The translations under genes were made by a program, and so were the position numbers. DNA of 64,000 bases from Bacteroides fragilis (GTDB taxonomy: Bacteria; Bacteroidota; Bacteroidia; Bacteroidales; Bacteroidaceae). The notes beneath the pieces are model-generated. The model saw nothing but the letters and a program-made list of their open reading frames with translations. It made no database searches and was not told where the DNA came from. This document shows positions 42,651 to 53,500 of the stretch, piece after piece; the first letter of the stretch is position 1; the number at the start of each line of letters is the position of its first letter. The stretch covers positions 112,041-176,040 of the forward strand of contig NZ_SZUU01000010.1 of NCBI RefSeq assembly GCF_019583405.1. The letters run 5' to 3'.

Positions 42651-43553
42651 ATGAATTGGAATAAAATCGTGGAATGCGTTCCCAACTTCAGTGAAGGGCG
42701 TGATCTTAAAAAAATAGATCGTATTGTTGCTCCGTTTCGTGCCTGTGCAGGAGTAAAGTTGCTCGACTATAGCAATGATGAAGATCATAACCGGCTGGTG
42801 GTGACTCTTGTCGGTGACCCGGAAGCCTTGCGGGATGCCGTTATCGAAGCTATCGGTGTTGCGGTGGAACTGATAGATCTCAATCATCATCAGGGACAGC
42901 ACCCCCGTATGGGAGCAGTCGATGTAGTGCCTTTCATCCCTATTAAAAACGTGACGATGGATGAAGCCGTCTCTCTTTCCCGCGAGGTGGGGGAGAAAGT
43001 AGCCGGACTCTATCATCTTCCCGTTTTTCTATATGAAAAGTCGGCGACCGCTCCCCACCGTGAAAATCTCGCTGCCGTGCGTAAAGGTGAGTTCGAAGGA
43101 ATGGCCGAGAAAATCAAACTTCCCGAGTGGCAGCCGGATTTTGGTCCGGCAGACCGGCATCCTACGGCCGGTACAGTTGCTATTGGTGCCCGTATGCCTC
43201 TGGTAGCCTATAATATCAACCTGAGTACCGATAATCTTGAGATAGCGACCAAGATTGCCAGGAACATCCGTCACATCAACGGTGGTCTGCGTTATGTCAA
43301 GGCGATGGGAGTGGAACTGAAAGAGCGGAACATTACCCAAGTGTCCATCAATATGACCGATTACACCCGTACGGCCCTCTATCGTGCCTTTGAGCTGGTG
43401 CGTATCGAGGCTCGCCGTTATGGGGTGACTATTATTGGAAGCGAGATTGTGGGGCTTGTCCCGATGGAAGCACTGATCGATACCGCCTCTTATTATCTCG
43501 GTTTGGAGAATTTTTCTATGCAGCAGGTGCTCGAATCACGTATAATGGAATAA
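42651..43553 (+). CDS. ftcD: Glutamate formimidoyltransferase
   Basis: 300 residues. It moves the formimino group of N-formimino-L-glutamate to tetrahydrofolate, giving glutamate and 5-formimino-THF (EC 2.1.2.5). The family blocks VECVPNFSEGRDLKKI and LNHHQGQHPRMGAVDVVPF are present; the latter holds the catalytic His region. It corresponds to the N-terminal half of the animal bifunctional FTCD enzyme; the other half is the separate gene fchA, two genes on. It ends seven bases before hutI. Confidence 0.95.
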   Translation: MNWNKIVECVPNFSEGRDLKKIDRIVAPFRACAGVKLLDYSNDEDHNRLVVTLVGDPEALRDAVIEAIGVAVELIDLNHHQGQHPRMGAVDVVPFIPIKNVTMDEAVSLSREVGEKVAGLYHLPVFLYEKSATAPHRENLAAVRKGEFEGMAEKIKLPEWQPDFGPADRHPTAGTVAIGARMPLVAYNINLSTDNLEIATKIARNIRHINGGLRYVKAMGVELKERNITQVSINMTDYTRTALYRAFELVRIEARRYGVTIIGSEIVGLVPMEALIDTASYYLGLENFSMQQVLESRIME

Positions 43554-43559
43554 AGGACC

Positions 43560-44813
43560 ATGAGCGAAAACTTAATCATATTTAATGCCAAAGTAGTAAC
43601 TCCTCTCGGCTTTTCAGCCCGGAAAGGAAAGGAGATGGCGGAACTCCAAATCTTGGAGAATGCGACAGTCGAAGTTGTGGATGGCACCATCACTTACGTC
43701 GGTCCCAACCGGGGAGAAATACGTGACGGGTATTATCATCACTTCTGGCACTACAATGCCCGCGGAAAATGTCTGCTGCCCGGTTTTGTCGATTCACATA
43801 CCCATTTTGTCTTTGGGGGTGAGCGTGCCGAAGAGTTTTCTTGGCGTCTTAAAGGAGAGAGCTATATGTCTATCATGCAGCGGGGCGGTGGCATTGCCAG
43901 TACAGTGGAAGCTACCCGGAAACTCTCTTTCATCTACCTGCGTTCCAGGGCAGAGGGACTTTTGAGGAAGATGACCTCCATGGGGATCACCACCGTTGAA
44001 GGTAAAAGCGGGTACGGACTGAACCGTGAAACGGAATTGCTGCAACTCAAAGTGATGCGTAGCCTGAATAATGATGAATGTACGCGCGTGGATATTGTGC
44101 CTACCTTCCTGGGAGCACATGCGCTGCCTTCCGAATACAAAGATCGTCCCGATGACTATATCGACTTCCTGATCCGTGAACTGCTTCCCGTTATTCAGCG
44201 GGATTCATTGGCCGAGTTTTGCGATGTGTTTTGTGAAGAGGGTGTCTTTTCCGTTGAACAGTCACGTCGTTTGCTGACAGCCGCCAGAGATTACGGGCTT
44301 TTACCGAAACTTCATGCCGACGAAATCGTTTCTTTGGGAGGGGCCGAACTGGCTGCTGAGTTAGGTGCCGTCTCTGCCGACCATTTGTTGCATGCTTCCG
44401 ATGCAGGTATCGAAGCTATGGCCCGTAAGGGAGTGGTTGCCACGCTCCTTCCGCTCACTGCCTTCGCATTGAAGGAACCCTATGCCCGCGGACGGGATAT
44501 GATCGATGCCGGATGTGCCGTGGCATTGGCTACAGATCTGAATCCGGGAAGTTGTTTCTCCGGCTCCATACCTCTGACGTTTGCTTTGGCTTGCATCCAT
44601 ATGCGGTTCACTGTAGAAGAGGCCATTACGGCTCTTACTCTGAATGGTGCGGCTGCCCTTAACCGTGCCGATTCCATTGGCAGCATCGAAGTAGGTAAAA
44701 AGGGCGATTTCGTAGTGCTCGATTCCGACGATTATAATATTCTACCTTATTATGTAGGGATGAATTGCGTAAATACGACTATCAAAGGCGGAGTGCTTTA
44801 TCCGTCTGTCTGA
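43560..44813 (+). CDS. hutI: Imidazolonepropionase
   Basis: 417 residues of the amidohydrolase superfamily. It opens the imidazolone ring to N-formimino-L-glutamate (EC 3.5.2.7), the third step. The metal-binding HxH is H80 and H82 in VDSHTHFVFGGER; a further His is in LHADEIVS, and the late ATDLNPGSCF block carries the metal-binding Asp. It lies between ftcD and fchA. Confidence 0.96.
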   Translation: MSENLIIFNAKVVTPLGFSARKGKEMAELQILENATVEVVDGTITYVGPNRGEIRDGYYHHFWHYNARGKCLLPGFVDSHTHFVFGGERAEEFSWRLKGESYMSIMQRGGGIASTVEATRKLSFIYLRSRAEGLLRKMTSMGITTVEGKSGYGLNRETELLQLKVMRSLNNDECTRVDIVPTFLGAHALPSEYKDRPDDYIDFLIRELLPVIQRDSLAEFCDVFCEEGVFSVEQSRRLLTAARDYGLLPKLHADEIVSLGGAELAAELGAVSADHLLHASDAGIEAMARKGVVATLLPLTAFALKEPYARGRDMIDAGCAVALATDLNPGSCFSGSIPLTFALACIHMRFTVEEAITALTLNGAAALNRADSIGSIEVGKKGDFVVLDSDDYNILPYYVGMNCVNTTIKGGVLYPSV

Positions 44814-44842
44814 AATATAAATCCTATAATACCAGAAGAACT

Positions 44843-45472
44843 ATGTTAGCAGAATTAACCGTAAAAGAGTTTTTAGATAAAGTAGCCGGTAGCGATCCTG
44901 TACCCGGAGGTGGTAGTATAGCGGCTCTTAATGGTGCTGTGGCTTCGGCGCTGACTGCCATGGTAGCCGGACTGACCGTTGGAAAGAAAGGGTATGAGGA
45001 ACATGAGGAGATGATGAAGCATATATCCCGCCTGAGCATTGGACAGCAGGAGCTTTTTGTAGAATACATCGATCGTGATTCCGAGGCGTATGATCGTGTT
45101 TTCGGTTGTTTTAAATTGCCTAAGACCACGGATGAAGAGAAAGCTGCCCGGAGCGCCGCTATTCAGGAAGCCACACGTTTTGCGGCACTCATCCCGATGC
45201 AGGTGGCACGCAATGCCTGCGAGTTGATGGAGATTATAGCCGATGTAGCCCGTCTGGGTAACCGGAATGCCATTACCGATGCCTGTGTAGCCATGATGGC
45301 TGCCCGTTCGGCGGTATTGGGGGCTTTGCTGAATGTCCGCATCAATCTGGCTTCGCTCAAAGACACAGCCTTTGTCGACGAATTGAAGCGGGAAGCCTGC
45401 CGTCTGGAGCAATTGGCCTGTACGCGGGAGAAAGAATTACTTGAAGTTGTCAACCAAGAACTGAATCAATGA
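44843..45472 (+). CDS. fchA: Formimidoyltetrahydrofolate cyclodeaminase
   Basis: 209 residues from ATG 44843 (MLAELTVKEFLDKVAGSDPVPGGGS). It turns 5-formimino-THF into 5,10-methenyl-THF and ammonia (EC 4.3.1.4), so it recovers the one-carbon unit made by FtcD. The Gly-rich PVPGGGSIAALNGAVASAL block is the family mark. An earlier in-frame ATG at 44765 lies in hutI and is rejected. Its stop overlaps the hutH start by four bases (ATGA), which suggests coupled translation. Confidence 0.93.
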   Translation: MLAELTVKEFLDKVAGSDPVPGGGSIAALNGAVASALTAMVAGLTVGKKGYEEHEEMMKHISRLSIGQQELFVEYIDRDSEAYDRVFGCFKLPKTTDEEKAARSAAIQEATRFAALIPMQVARNACELMEIIADVARLGNRNAITDACVAMMAARSAVLGALLNVRINLASLKDTAFVDELKREACRLEQLACTREKELLEVVNQELNQ

Positions 45473-46965
45473 ATAATGTCTATTACGTAGGCTCCGGTGA
45501 ACTGACTTTCGGAATCATCGAACGCATTATTAACGAAAATCTGAAACTGGAACTGGCTCCGGAAGCCCAAAAGCGCATTCGGAAATGCCGTGACTATCTC
45601 GACCGGAAAATAGCTGCTTCCACTGAACCGTTGTATGGTATCACTACCGGATTCGGTTCGTTGTGCAGTAAAAGCATATCACCCGATGAACTCAGCACCT
45701 TGCAGGAGAACCTTGTGAAAAGCCATGCTTGCAGTGTAGGCGAGGAGATTCGTCCGGTTATAGTCAAGTTGATGCTGTTGCTCAAGGCACATGCCCTGTC
45801 TTTGGGGCATAGCGGAGTGCAAGTCATCACTGTGCAGCGCATTCTCGATTTCTTCAATAATGACGTGATGCCCATTGTCTATGACCGTGGCTCCTTAGGA
45901 GCTTCGGGCGATTTGGCACCGCTGGCCAATCTTTTCTTGCCTTTGATCGGGGTGGGTGATGTATATTATAAAGGTAAGAAGCGTGAAGCCATCAGTGTGC
46001 TCGACGAGTTTGGCTGGGAGCCTGTAAGGCTGATGAGCAAAGAGGGGCTTGCCTTGCTGAATGGTACTCAGTTTATGAGTGCCAACGGAGTTTTTGCCTT
46101 GCTCAAAGCACAGCGGCTTTCAAAGAAAGCGGATATGATTGCCGCCCTTTCGCTTGAAGCTTTCGATGGGCGTATTGATCCCTTTATGGAATGTATTCAG
46201 CAGATCCGGCCCCATCCGGGACAGATTGAGACAGGAGAAATATTCCGCCGTTTGTTGCAGGGAAGCGAGCTGATAGCCCATCCCAAAAAGCATGTGCAGG
46301 ATCCGTACTCTTTTCGTTGTATCCCCCAGGTACACGGGGCAACGAAAGATGCCATCCGGTATGTCTCCTCTGTGTTGCTGACCGAAATTAATTCGGTGAC
46401 GGACAACCCCACTATTTTTCCGGACGAAGATCAGATTATATCCGGTGGAAATTTCCACGGACAGCCATTGGCCATCTCTTTCGATTTCCTTGCCATTGCG
46501 ATGGCCGAATTGGGCAACATCTCTGAGCGGCGTGTGGCACAATTAATCATGGGGCTGCGTGGGCTACCGGAATTTTTGGTTGCCAATCCCGGACTTAATT
46601 CCGGCTTTATGATTCCCCAATATGCCGCCGCATCCATGGTCAGCCAGAACAAGATGTACTGCTATGCGGCTTCGAGCGATTCTATCGTTTCTTCCAACGG
46701 TCAGGAAGATCATGTCAGTATGGGAGCTAATGCCGCCACTAAACTTTTTCGGGTGATGGATAATCTGGAACACATTCTCGCCATCGAGTTGATGAATGCC
46801 GCACAAGGAATAGAGTTTCGACGTCCGGCAAAAACCTCACCTATACTTGAGCGATATCTGGCTGCATATCGTAAAGAAGTCCCGTTTGTGAAAGACGATA
46901 TCGTGATGTACAAAGAAATTCATAAAACGGTCGCTTTCCTCAACCGGACAAGGTCTGAGTATTAA
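45469..46965 (+). CDS. hutH: Histidine ammonia-lyase
   Basis: 498 residues. It removes ammonia from L-histidine to form urocanate (EC 4.3.1.3), the first step of the pathway. The self-made MIO cofactor comes from A145-S146-G147 in GSLGASGDLAPLANL. Other family blocks are YGITTGFGSL, GNFHGQPLAISFDFLAIAMAELGNISERR and SSNGQEDHVSMGANA. It is the last gene of the operon although its enzyme acts first; a hairpin terminator lies about 70 nt after the stop. Confidence 0.97.
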   Translation: MNNVYYVGSGELTFGIIERIINENLKLELAPEAQKRIRKCRDYLDRKIAASTEPLYGITTGFGSLCSKSISPDELSTLQENLVKSHACSVGEEIRPVIVKLMLLLKAHALSLGHSGVQVITVQRILDFFNNDVMPIVYDRGSLGASGDLAPLANLFLPLIGVGDVYYKGKKREAISVLDEFGWEPVRLMSKEGLALLNGTQFMSANGVFALLKAQRLSKKADMIAALSLEAFDGRIDPFMECIQQIRPHPGQIETGEIFRRLLQGSELIAHPKKHVQDPYSFRCIPQVHGATKDAIRYVSSVLLTEINSVTDNPTIFPDEDQIISGGNFHGQPLAISFDFLAIAMAELGNISERRVAQLIMGLRGLPEFLVANPGLNSGFMIPQYAAASMVSQNKMYCYAASSDSIVSSNGQEDHVSMGANAATKLFRVMDNLEHILAIELMNAAQGIEFRRPAKTSPILERYLAAYRKEVPFVKDDIVMYKEIHKTVAFLNRTRSEY

Positions 46966-47031
46966 GTCCGTTTTCTACAAGCTGTCTATATCCCGCAGGC
47001 GATATAGATAGAGCACCCCTCTGAATGTCTG

Positions 47032-47071
47032 CCCTTCTCCCTGCACGGAAGAGGGGCGGGAGAGGGGTTTT
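47032..47071 (+). terminator. Terminator of the hut operon
   Basis: CCCTTCTCCC (47032-47041) pairs with GGGAGAGGGG (47058-47067), ten pairs with one G-U, then TTTT. The GC-rich CCCCTCT/GAGGGG wording resembles a common intergenic repeat, so it may be a repeat used as a terminator. Confidence 0.65.
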
Positions 47072-47258
47072 CTTCTTCCCTATTCATCGGAATATATCTG
47101 TCGTTTATCGATTTTTCTCTTTCGGTGGGCGGGAATACCTTTCTGAAAGTATCTCTTAGCCTTATCTTTGCATCATTGTTTTCTGTTAACACTTGTTTCG
47201 ATTTTCGTTTGGAAAGTTATAATATTTATCAAATATGTATGCATAATTAGGAAACTGA

Positions 47259-47289
47259 TTTATCCCGTCGAGTTTTCTGCTTATCTTTG
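47259..47289 (+). promoter_or_regulatory. Candidate promoter for the TetR-efflux operon
   Basis: TTTA at 47259-47262, a 19 nt spacer and TATCTTTG at 47282-47289 (exact -7). The leader to ATG 47358 would be about 60 nt. A clear palindromic TetR operator was not found by eye. Confidence 0.55.
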
Positions 47290-47357
47290 TTCAGTTTTTC
47301 GTTTCTATTAGGCGAAAACGCTGATAATCGATAGTCTAACAACAAAAGAACGGGTTA

Positions 47358-48002
47358 ATGATTGAGAATGTGAAAGAGAACTCACAAAGAGGGGAACTAA
47401 GAGACAGAATTATTGAGACAGCTTCGGAAGCTTTTACTGCACATGGTATCAAAAGTATTACGATGGACGACATTGCTGCGTCCTTAAGTATATCGAAACG
47501 TACACTTTATGAGGTCTTTCAAGATAAAGAGAGCTTGCTGACCGAGTGTATTTTAAAGCGTCAGGAGGAGATGAATACCTTCTTGGCGGAAACTTTGGCT
47601 AACTCAAAAAATGTTCTTGAAGTTATACTTGTATGCTATCAGCGGAGCATTGAGACATTCCATCGAACGAACAAACGTTTTTTTGAGGACATAAAGAAAT
47701 ATCCGAAAGTTCACAGCTTGCTGAAGAATTACCGGGAAAGGGACTCGGACAGTACGATCGAGTTTTTTAAGATGGGCATTAAACAGGGGATATTCAGAGA
47801 TGATGTAAACTTTGCTATTGTCAACTTGTTGGTTCACGAGCAGCTCGACCTGTTGATGAACACAGATATTTGCAATAAATATTCTTTCCTCGAGGTTTAC
47901 GAGGCGATTATGTTTACCTACATCCGTGGCATTTCCACGGAGAAAGGAGCACGGGTATTGGAAGATTTCATAACGGAATATAGAAAACAAAGAATACACT
48001 AA
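47358..48002 (+). CDS. TetR/AcrR family transcriptional regulator
   Basis: 214 residues. The N-terminal helix-turn-helix (AFTAHGIKSITMDDIAASLSI, then SKRTLYEVFQDKESLL; about residues 25-65) is typical TetR; the C-terminal ligand-binding part is not conserved enough to name an inducer. It is the first gene of an operon with tolC-, adaptor- and RND-type genes, only 49 nt before the tolC-like gene. It is therefore the probable local repressor of the pump and of itself (inference from place). Confidence 0.9.
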   Translation: MIENVKENSQRGELRDRIIETASEAFTAHGIKSITMDDIAASLSISKRTLYEVFQDKESLLTECILKRQEEMNTFLAETLANSKNVLEVILVCYQRSIETFHRTNKRFFEDIKKYPKVHSLLKNYRERDSDSTIEFFKMGIKQGIFRDDVNFAIVNLLVHEQLDLLMNTDICNKYSFLEVYEAIMFTYIRGISTEKGARVLEDFITEYRKQRIH

Positions 48003-48051
48003 GATAGGGAAGCACAAAGAAGTTCCCAGGATAAACAACTAAAATTATTGT

Positions 48052-49404
48052 ATGAACAAAATGAAATGTTTCTTAAGCAAAAAGATGCTTTTAGCGGTGG
48101 CTGTACTGCTCTCGGTGGGTTATGTACAGGCACAGGAGGTTAAAGACACCTTGCAACTGACGCTTGACAAAGCACTGGAAATTGCGTTGAGTGAAAACCC
48201 CACAATGAAAGTGGCCGGCCAAGAGATTCAGCTGAAAAAAGAGGCTAAGAAGGAGGCATACGGAGGATTATTTCCGGAGATTTCGTTGACAGGTTCTTAT
48301 TCGCGGACACTGAAAAAACAGACAATGGTGATGGACTTTGGCGGAGAGTCGCAGACCATCCAGGTAGGTTCGGACAACTCGTATAACGGAGGACTGAATG
48401 TGAGTCTGCCCGTTTTTGCTCCGGCACTTTACAAGAGTATTAATCTGACTAAATCGGATGTAGAACTGGCTGTTGAGAAGGCACGCTCGTCAAAACTCGA
48501 TCTGGTGAATCAAGTGACCAAGGCGTATTATCAACTGCTATTGGCACAAGACAGCTACGAGGTGCTTCTGCAGAGCTATGCACAGGCAGAAGCTAACTAT
48601 GAAGTGGTGAAAGCCAAATACGAGCAAGGTACGGTTAGCGAGTACGATAAGATTCGTGCCGATGTACAGGTGCGCAGCCTGAAACCTTCGGTTGTTTCCG
48701 CCCGTAACGGGGTGAATCTTGCCCGTTTGCAGTTGCAGGTGCTGATGGGGATGGATACCGATGTAGCTATTGCCGCTGACGGTAACCTGAAGGATTATGA
48801 AATGGTGATGTTCCGTCGCCAGATGGAAAGCAACCAGCTGAACCTGAACAATAACAGCGATTTGAAGCAATTGGATTTAAATGCCGATTTGTTGAAGAAG
48901 ACGCTGGCTGTTCAGCGGACTAACTTTATGCCGACGCTGGCTGCATCTTTCAACTATTCGTATACATCACTGAATAATGACTTTAAGATGTCACACTATA
49001 AGTGGTTTCCATATTCTACTGTCGGTTTGAGTCTGAGTATTCCTTTGTTTAAGGCAAGTAACTTTACGAAGGTGAAGCAGACCAAGATTCAGATGCAGCA
49101 ATTGACCGAGAACCGTACCAACGTACAGCGTCAGTTGACTATGCAGGCCACCAGCTATCTGGACAATATGGCCGCAAGCACTGAACAGGTGGTCAGCAAT
49201 AAAGAAGGAATCGTACAAGCAGAAAAGGGACGTCTCATTGCCCAGAAACGTTATGAAGTGGGAAAAGGGACTATCCTTGAACTGAACGATTCGGAAGTGG
49301 CGCTCACACAGGCCCAGTTGACCTACAATCAGTCTATTTACGACTATCTGGTTGCAAAGGCTGATCTTGATCAGGTATTGGGAAGAGAAGAGGTAACAGA
49401 GTAA
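48052..49404 (+). CDS. TolC family outer-membrane efflux protein
   Basis: 450 residues with a signal peptide ending in VGYVQAQ. The mature protein shows the two long coiled-coil repeats of TolC: KALEIALSENPTMKVAGQEIQLKKEAKKEA in the first, and LTQAQLTYNQSIYDYLVAKADLDQVLG at the end of the second. It would form the outer-membrane channel of the tripartite pump made with the next two genes. Confidence 0.93.
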   Translation: MNKMKCFLSKKMLLAVAVLLSVGYVQAQEVKDTLQLTLDKALEIALSENPTMKVAGQEIQLKKEAKKEAYGGLFPEISLTGSYSRTLKKQTMVMDFGGESQTIQVGSDNSYNGGLNVSLPVFAPALYKSINLTKSDVELAVEKARSSKLDLVNQVTKAYYQLLLAQDSYEVLLQSYAQAEANYEVVKAKYEQGTVSEYDKIRADVQVRSLKPSVVSARNGVNLARLQLQVLMGMDTDVAIAADGNLKDYEMVMFRRQMESNQLNLNNNSDLKQLDLNADLLKKTLAVQRTNFMPTLAASFNYSYTSLNNDFKMSHYKWFPYSTVGLSLSIPLFKASNFTKVKQTKIQMQQLTENRTNVQRQLTMQATSYLDNMAASTEQVVSNKEGIVQAEKGRLIAQKRYEVGKGTILELNDSEVALTQAQLTYNQSIYDYLVAKADLDQVLGREEVTE

Positions 49405-49432
49405 CTAAACACACAACAATTAAAATTTGAAT

Positions 49433-50449
49433 ATGAAAAGATGTTTCCAATTAGTAGCCCTGCTCGCCGTTGTGCTATTGGGCTCGTGCACTGGAGGAAA
49501 AGACAAAGGTGCCGCTGAAAAAACAGAAGAAAAGCCAAAAGTAAAATTGGCTGATGTAACAGCGCGCCCGGTAGAACAGATACAGGAATACACGGCAACT
49601 GTAGAAGCTGAAGTGAAGAATAACATTGCGCCTTCATCACCGGTGCGTATTGATAAAATCTTTGTAGAGGTAGGCGATCATGTATCCAAAGGACAGAGAC
49701 TGGTACAGATGGATGCTGCCAACCTGAAACAGACTAAACTGCAACTGGACAACCAGGAAGTGGAGTTCAAGCGTATTGACGAACTTTATAAAGTGGGTGG
49801 TGCTTCCAAATCGGAATGGGATGCTGCGAAGATGGCCTATGACGTAAAGAAAACGGCTTACCAGAATTTGCTGGAGAATACTTCTTTGCTGAGTCCTATC
49901 AGCGGTGTGGTGACTGCCCGCAATTACGATAGCGGTGATATGTACAGCGGAGGCAATCCGGTGCTGACTGTCGAGAAGATTACTCCGGTCAAACTTTTGA
50001 TCAACGTATCAGAAATTTATTTTACCAAGGTGAAAAAAGGTGCTCCTGTCGATGTGAAACTGGATGTTTATGGCGATGAGGCTTTCGAAGGTAAAATCAG
50101 CCTGATTTATCCGACAATAGATCCGACTACCCGTACATTCCAGGTAGAGATTCAATTGCCTAATCAGAATCAAAAAGTACGTCCGGGAATGTTTGCCCGT
50201 GCCAGTCTGAACTTCGGTACGGAAGAGAACGTGGTGGTTCCCGATCTGGCGATTGTGAAACAAGCAGGTGCCGGTGACCGCTATGTGTATGTATACAAAG
50301 ATGGAAAGGTGACATACAATAAGGTTGAACTGGGACGCCGCATGGGTGCTGAGTATGAGTTGAAGTCCGGTGTACCCAATAATTCTCAGGTAGTCATTGC
50401 CGGTCAAACCCGATTGATCAACGGCACTGAGGTAGAAGTAGAAAAATAA
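49433..50449 (+). CDS. RND efflux periplasmic adaptor, lipoprotein
   Basis: 338 residues from ATG 49433. Lipobox LLGSC with Cys19, so it is anchored by lipid in the inner membrane. Domain order is that of HlyD/AcrA adaptors: barrel-sandwich hybrid (VRIDKIFVEVGDHVSKGQRLVQMD), alpha-helical hairpin (about residues 95-140), LSPISGVVTARNYDSGDMYSGG, then beta-barrel and membrane-proximal domains. An in-frame TTG at 49427 is not needed. It links the TolC-like channel to the RND pump; the substrate is unknown. Confidence 0.93.
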   Translation: MKRCFQLVALLAVVLLGSCTGGKDKGAAEKTEEKPKVKLADVTARPVEQIQEYTATVEAEVKNNIAPSSPVRIDKIFVEVGDHVSKGQRLVQMDAANLKQTKLQLDNQEVEFKRIDELYKVGGASKSEWDAAKMAYDVKKTAYQNLLENTSLLSPISGVVTARNYDSGDMYSGGNPVLTVEKITPVKLLINVSEIYFTKVKKGAPVDVKLDVYGDEAFEGKISLIYPTIDPTTRTFQVEIQLPNQNQKVRPGMFARASLNFGTEENVVVPDLAIVKQAGAGDRYVYVYKDGKVTYNKVELGRRMGAEYELKSGVPNNSQVVIAGQTRLINGTEVEVEK

Positions 50450-50462
50450 TGAATCAATGTAA

Positions 50463-50516
50463 CCGTATGCCGTGTGTTTCCTTATAACGTATGGGGCACC
50501 ATTTACGGCATACCGG
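50463..50516 (+). other. Intercistronic hairpin between the adaptor and RND genes
   Basis: GTATGCCGT (50465-50473) pairs with ACGGCATAC (50505-50513) over nine perfect bases with a 31 nt loop. It lies in the only long gap (97 nt) of the efflux operon. No T-run, so it is probably a stability or processing element. Confidence 0.45.
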
Positions 50517-50546
50517 CACATTATCCACTTTTAATAATTAGGAAAA

Positions 50547-53500
50547 ATGAGTTTATACGAAGGAGCGGTAAAAAAACCGATTATGACCTCCCTCTGCTTT
50601 CTTGCAGTGGTGATTTTTGGTCTCTTCTCTTTGTCCAAATTGCCTATCGACTTGTATCCGGATATCGATACGAATACGATCATGGTAATGACCGCCTATC
50701 CCGGAGCAAGTGCTTCGGATATAGAAAACAACGTGACTCGTCCGTTGGAGAATACGCTGAATGCTGTCAGCAACCTGAAGCATATCACTTCCCGTTCGTC
50801 CGAAAATATGTCTCTGATTACATTAGAGTTTGAATATGGTAACGATATCGATGTACTGACAAATGATGTACGCGACAAACTGGATATGGTCAGCTCTCAG
50901 CTGCCGGATGATGTGGAGAACCCCATCATCTTCAAGTTCAGTACCGACATGATTCCGATTGTACTGCTGTCGGTACAGGCTAATGAAAGCCAGTCGGCAT
51001 TATATAAGATTCTGGACGACCGTGTTGTTAACCCGTTGGCACGTATCCCCGGTGTGGGTACGGTATCCATCAGTGGTGCGCCCCAACGTGAGATCCAGGT
51101 CTATTGTGACCCTAACAAACTGGAAGCCTATAATCTGACCATTGAAACAATCAGTTCGATTATTGGTGCCGAGAACAAAAATATCCCCGGTGGTAACTTC
51201 GATATCGGTAACGAGACTTATTCGCTGCGTGTTGAAGGAGAGTTTGACGATTCGCGCCAACTGGAAGATGTTGTAGTAGGTAGTTACAATGGGGCAAATA
51301 TTTATTTGCGTGATGTGGCCCGGGTAGTCGATACGGTAGAAGAGCGCGCTCAGGAAACATATAATAATGGAGTGAAAGGTGCCATGATTGTCGTACAGAA
51401 GCAATCGGGAGCCAATTCCGTAGATATCTCCAAGAAAGTGGCCGAGGCCCTGCCTAAGTTGCAGAAGAATTTGCCGAGTGATGTGAAGCTGGGAGTGATT
51501 GTCGATACATCGGACAACATCCTCAACACCATCGACAGTTTGGCCGAGACCGTATTGTATGCCCTTTTATTCGTTGTCATCGTAGTGTTCCTTTTCCTGG
51601 GACGTTGGCGTGCGACATTGATTATATGTATCACTATTCCGCTTTCGCTGATTGCCTCGTTTATTTACCTGGCCGTCACCGGAAATACGATTAACATCAT
51701 CTCACTTTCGTCCCTTTCTATTGCCATCGGTATGGTGGTGGACGATGCGATTGTGGTACTTGAAAATGTGACGACCCACATCGAACGTGGTTCCGATCCG
51801 AAACAGGCTGCGGTGCACGGAACCAATGAGGTGGCTATCTCCGTTATTGCTTCCACACTGACCATGATTGCGGTGTTCTTCCCGTTGACGATGGTAAGTG
51901 GTATGTCCGGAGTGATGTTTAAGCAGTTGGGATGGATGATGTGTGCCATCATGTTTATCTCTACTGTGGCTGCTTTGTCATTGACCCCGATGCTCTGTTC
52001 GCAGTTGTTGCGTTTACAGAAGAAGCAATCGAAGACCTTCAAGCTTCTTTTCGGCCCTATCGAGAAAGGACTGGATGCTTTGGATACAGGTTATGCCCAT
52101 ATGTTGAACTGGGCAGTTCGGCATCGTCCGATTGTTATCTTCGGTTGTATCGTGTTCTTTGTCGTCAGCCTGTTCTGTGCCAAGAGCATCGGTACTGAAT
52201 TCTTCCCGGCGCAGGATAATGCCCGTATCGCAGTTCAGCTGGAGTTACCTATCGGAACACGCAAAGAGCTGGCACAAGAGATTTCGGAGAAACTGACTAA
52301 CCAATGGCTGAACAAATATAAAGGTGTAATGACTGTATGTAACTATACGGTAGGACAGGCCGACTCAGACAATACCTGGGCCTCTATGCAGGATAACGGT
52401 TCGCACATTATATCGTTCAACATCAGTCTGGTCGATCCGGGTGATCGTGATATCAGCCTTGAACAAGTCTGTGACGAAATGCGTGAAGATCTGAAGAAAT
52501 ATCCGGAGTTCAGCAAAGCGCAGGTCATCCTGGGTGGTAGTAACACAGGTATGTCTGCTCAGGCAAGTGCCGACTTTGAGGTATATGGTTATAGTATGGA
52601 GGAAACCGATAGCGTAGCTGCACGTCTGAAACGTGAGTTGCTCAATGTGAAAGGTGTGTCGGAAGTCAACATCAGCCGTAGTGACTATCAGCCCGAATAT
52701 CAGGTAGATTTCGATCGTGAGAAACTGGCTTTGCACGGATTGAATCTGGCAACCGCCGGTAATTATTTGCGTAACCGTATCAATGGTGCCATTGCCTCTA
52801 AATACCGTGAGGATGGAGACGAATATGACATTAAAGTGCGTTATGCGCCGGAACACCGTACAAGTATTGAAAGCATCGAGAATATCCTTATTTATAACAG
52901 TCGTGGAGAAGCCGTACGCGTAAAAGAGCTTGGAAAGGTTGTCGAACGTTTTGCGCCACCTACCATCGAGCGTAAAGACCGTGAACGTATTGTGACCGTA
53001 TCGGCGGTTATCTCCGGCGAAGCATTGGGTAACGTGGTGAATGCGGGTAACGCCATTATCGATAAGATGGATATTCCGTCGGATGTAACAATTCAGGTAG
53101 CCGGTTCATACGAAGACCAGCAAGATTCGTTCCGTGACTTGGGTACACTTGCTATCCTTATTGTCGTACTGGTATTTATTGTAATGGCAGCGCAGTTCGA
53201 ATCATTGACTTATCCGTTTATCATTATGTTCTCATTGCCGTTTGCTTTCAGTGGGGTATTGATGGCCCTTTTCTTCACAAAGAGCACACTGAGTGTGATG
53301 AGTTTGTTGGGGGCCATCATGTTGATCGGTATCGTTGTAAAGAATGGTATTGTGCTTATCGACTACATCACCCTTTGCCGTGAGCGTGGATTGGCAGTGC
53401 TTAACTCCGTTGTAACAGCCGGCAAGAGCCGTCTTCGCCCGGTATTGATGACCACTGCTACTACTGTCCTCGGTATGATTCCGATGGCAATCGGTGGTGG

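Larger units (their letters stand above)
46966..47357 (+). other. 392 nt spacer between hutH and the TetR gene
   Basis: No gene. An 8 bp stem, TCTATATC (46985-46992) with GATATAGA (47001-47008), is followed by the GC-rich terminator at 47032-47071. Two -7 boxes TATCTTTG occur, at 47163-47170 and 47282-47289; the second has the better -33 partner. Between them the sequence is very A/T-rich (47215-47250). Confidence 0.6.
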
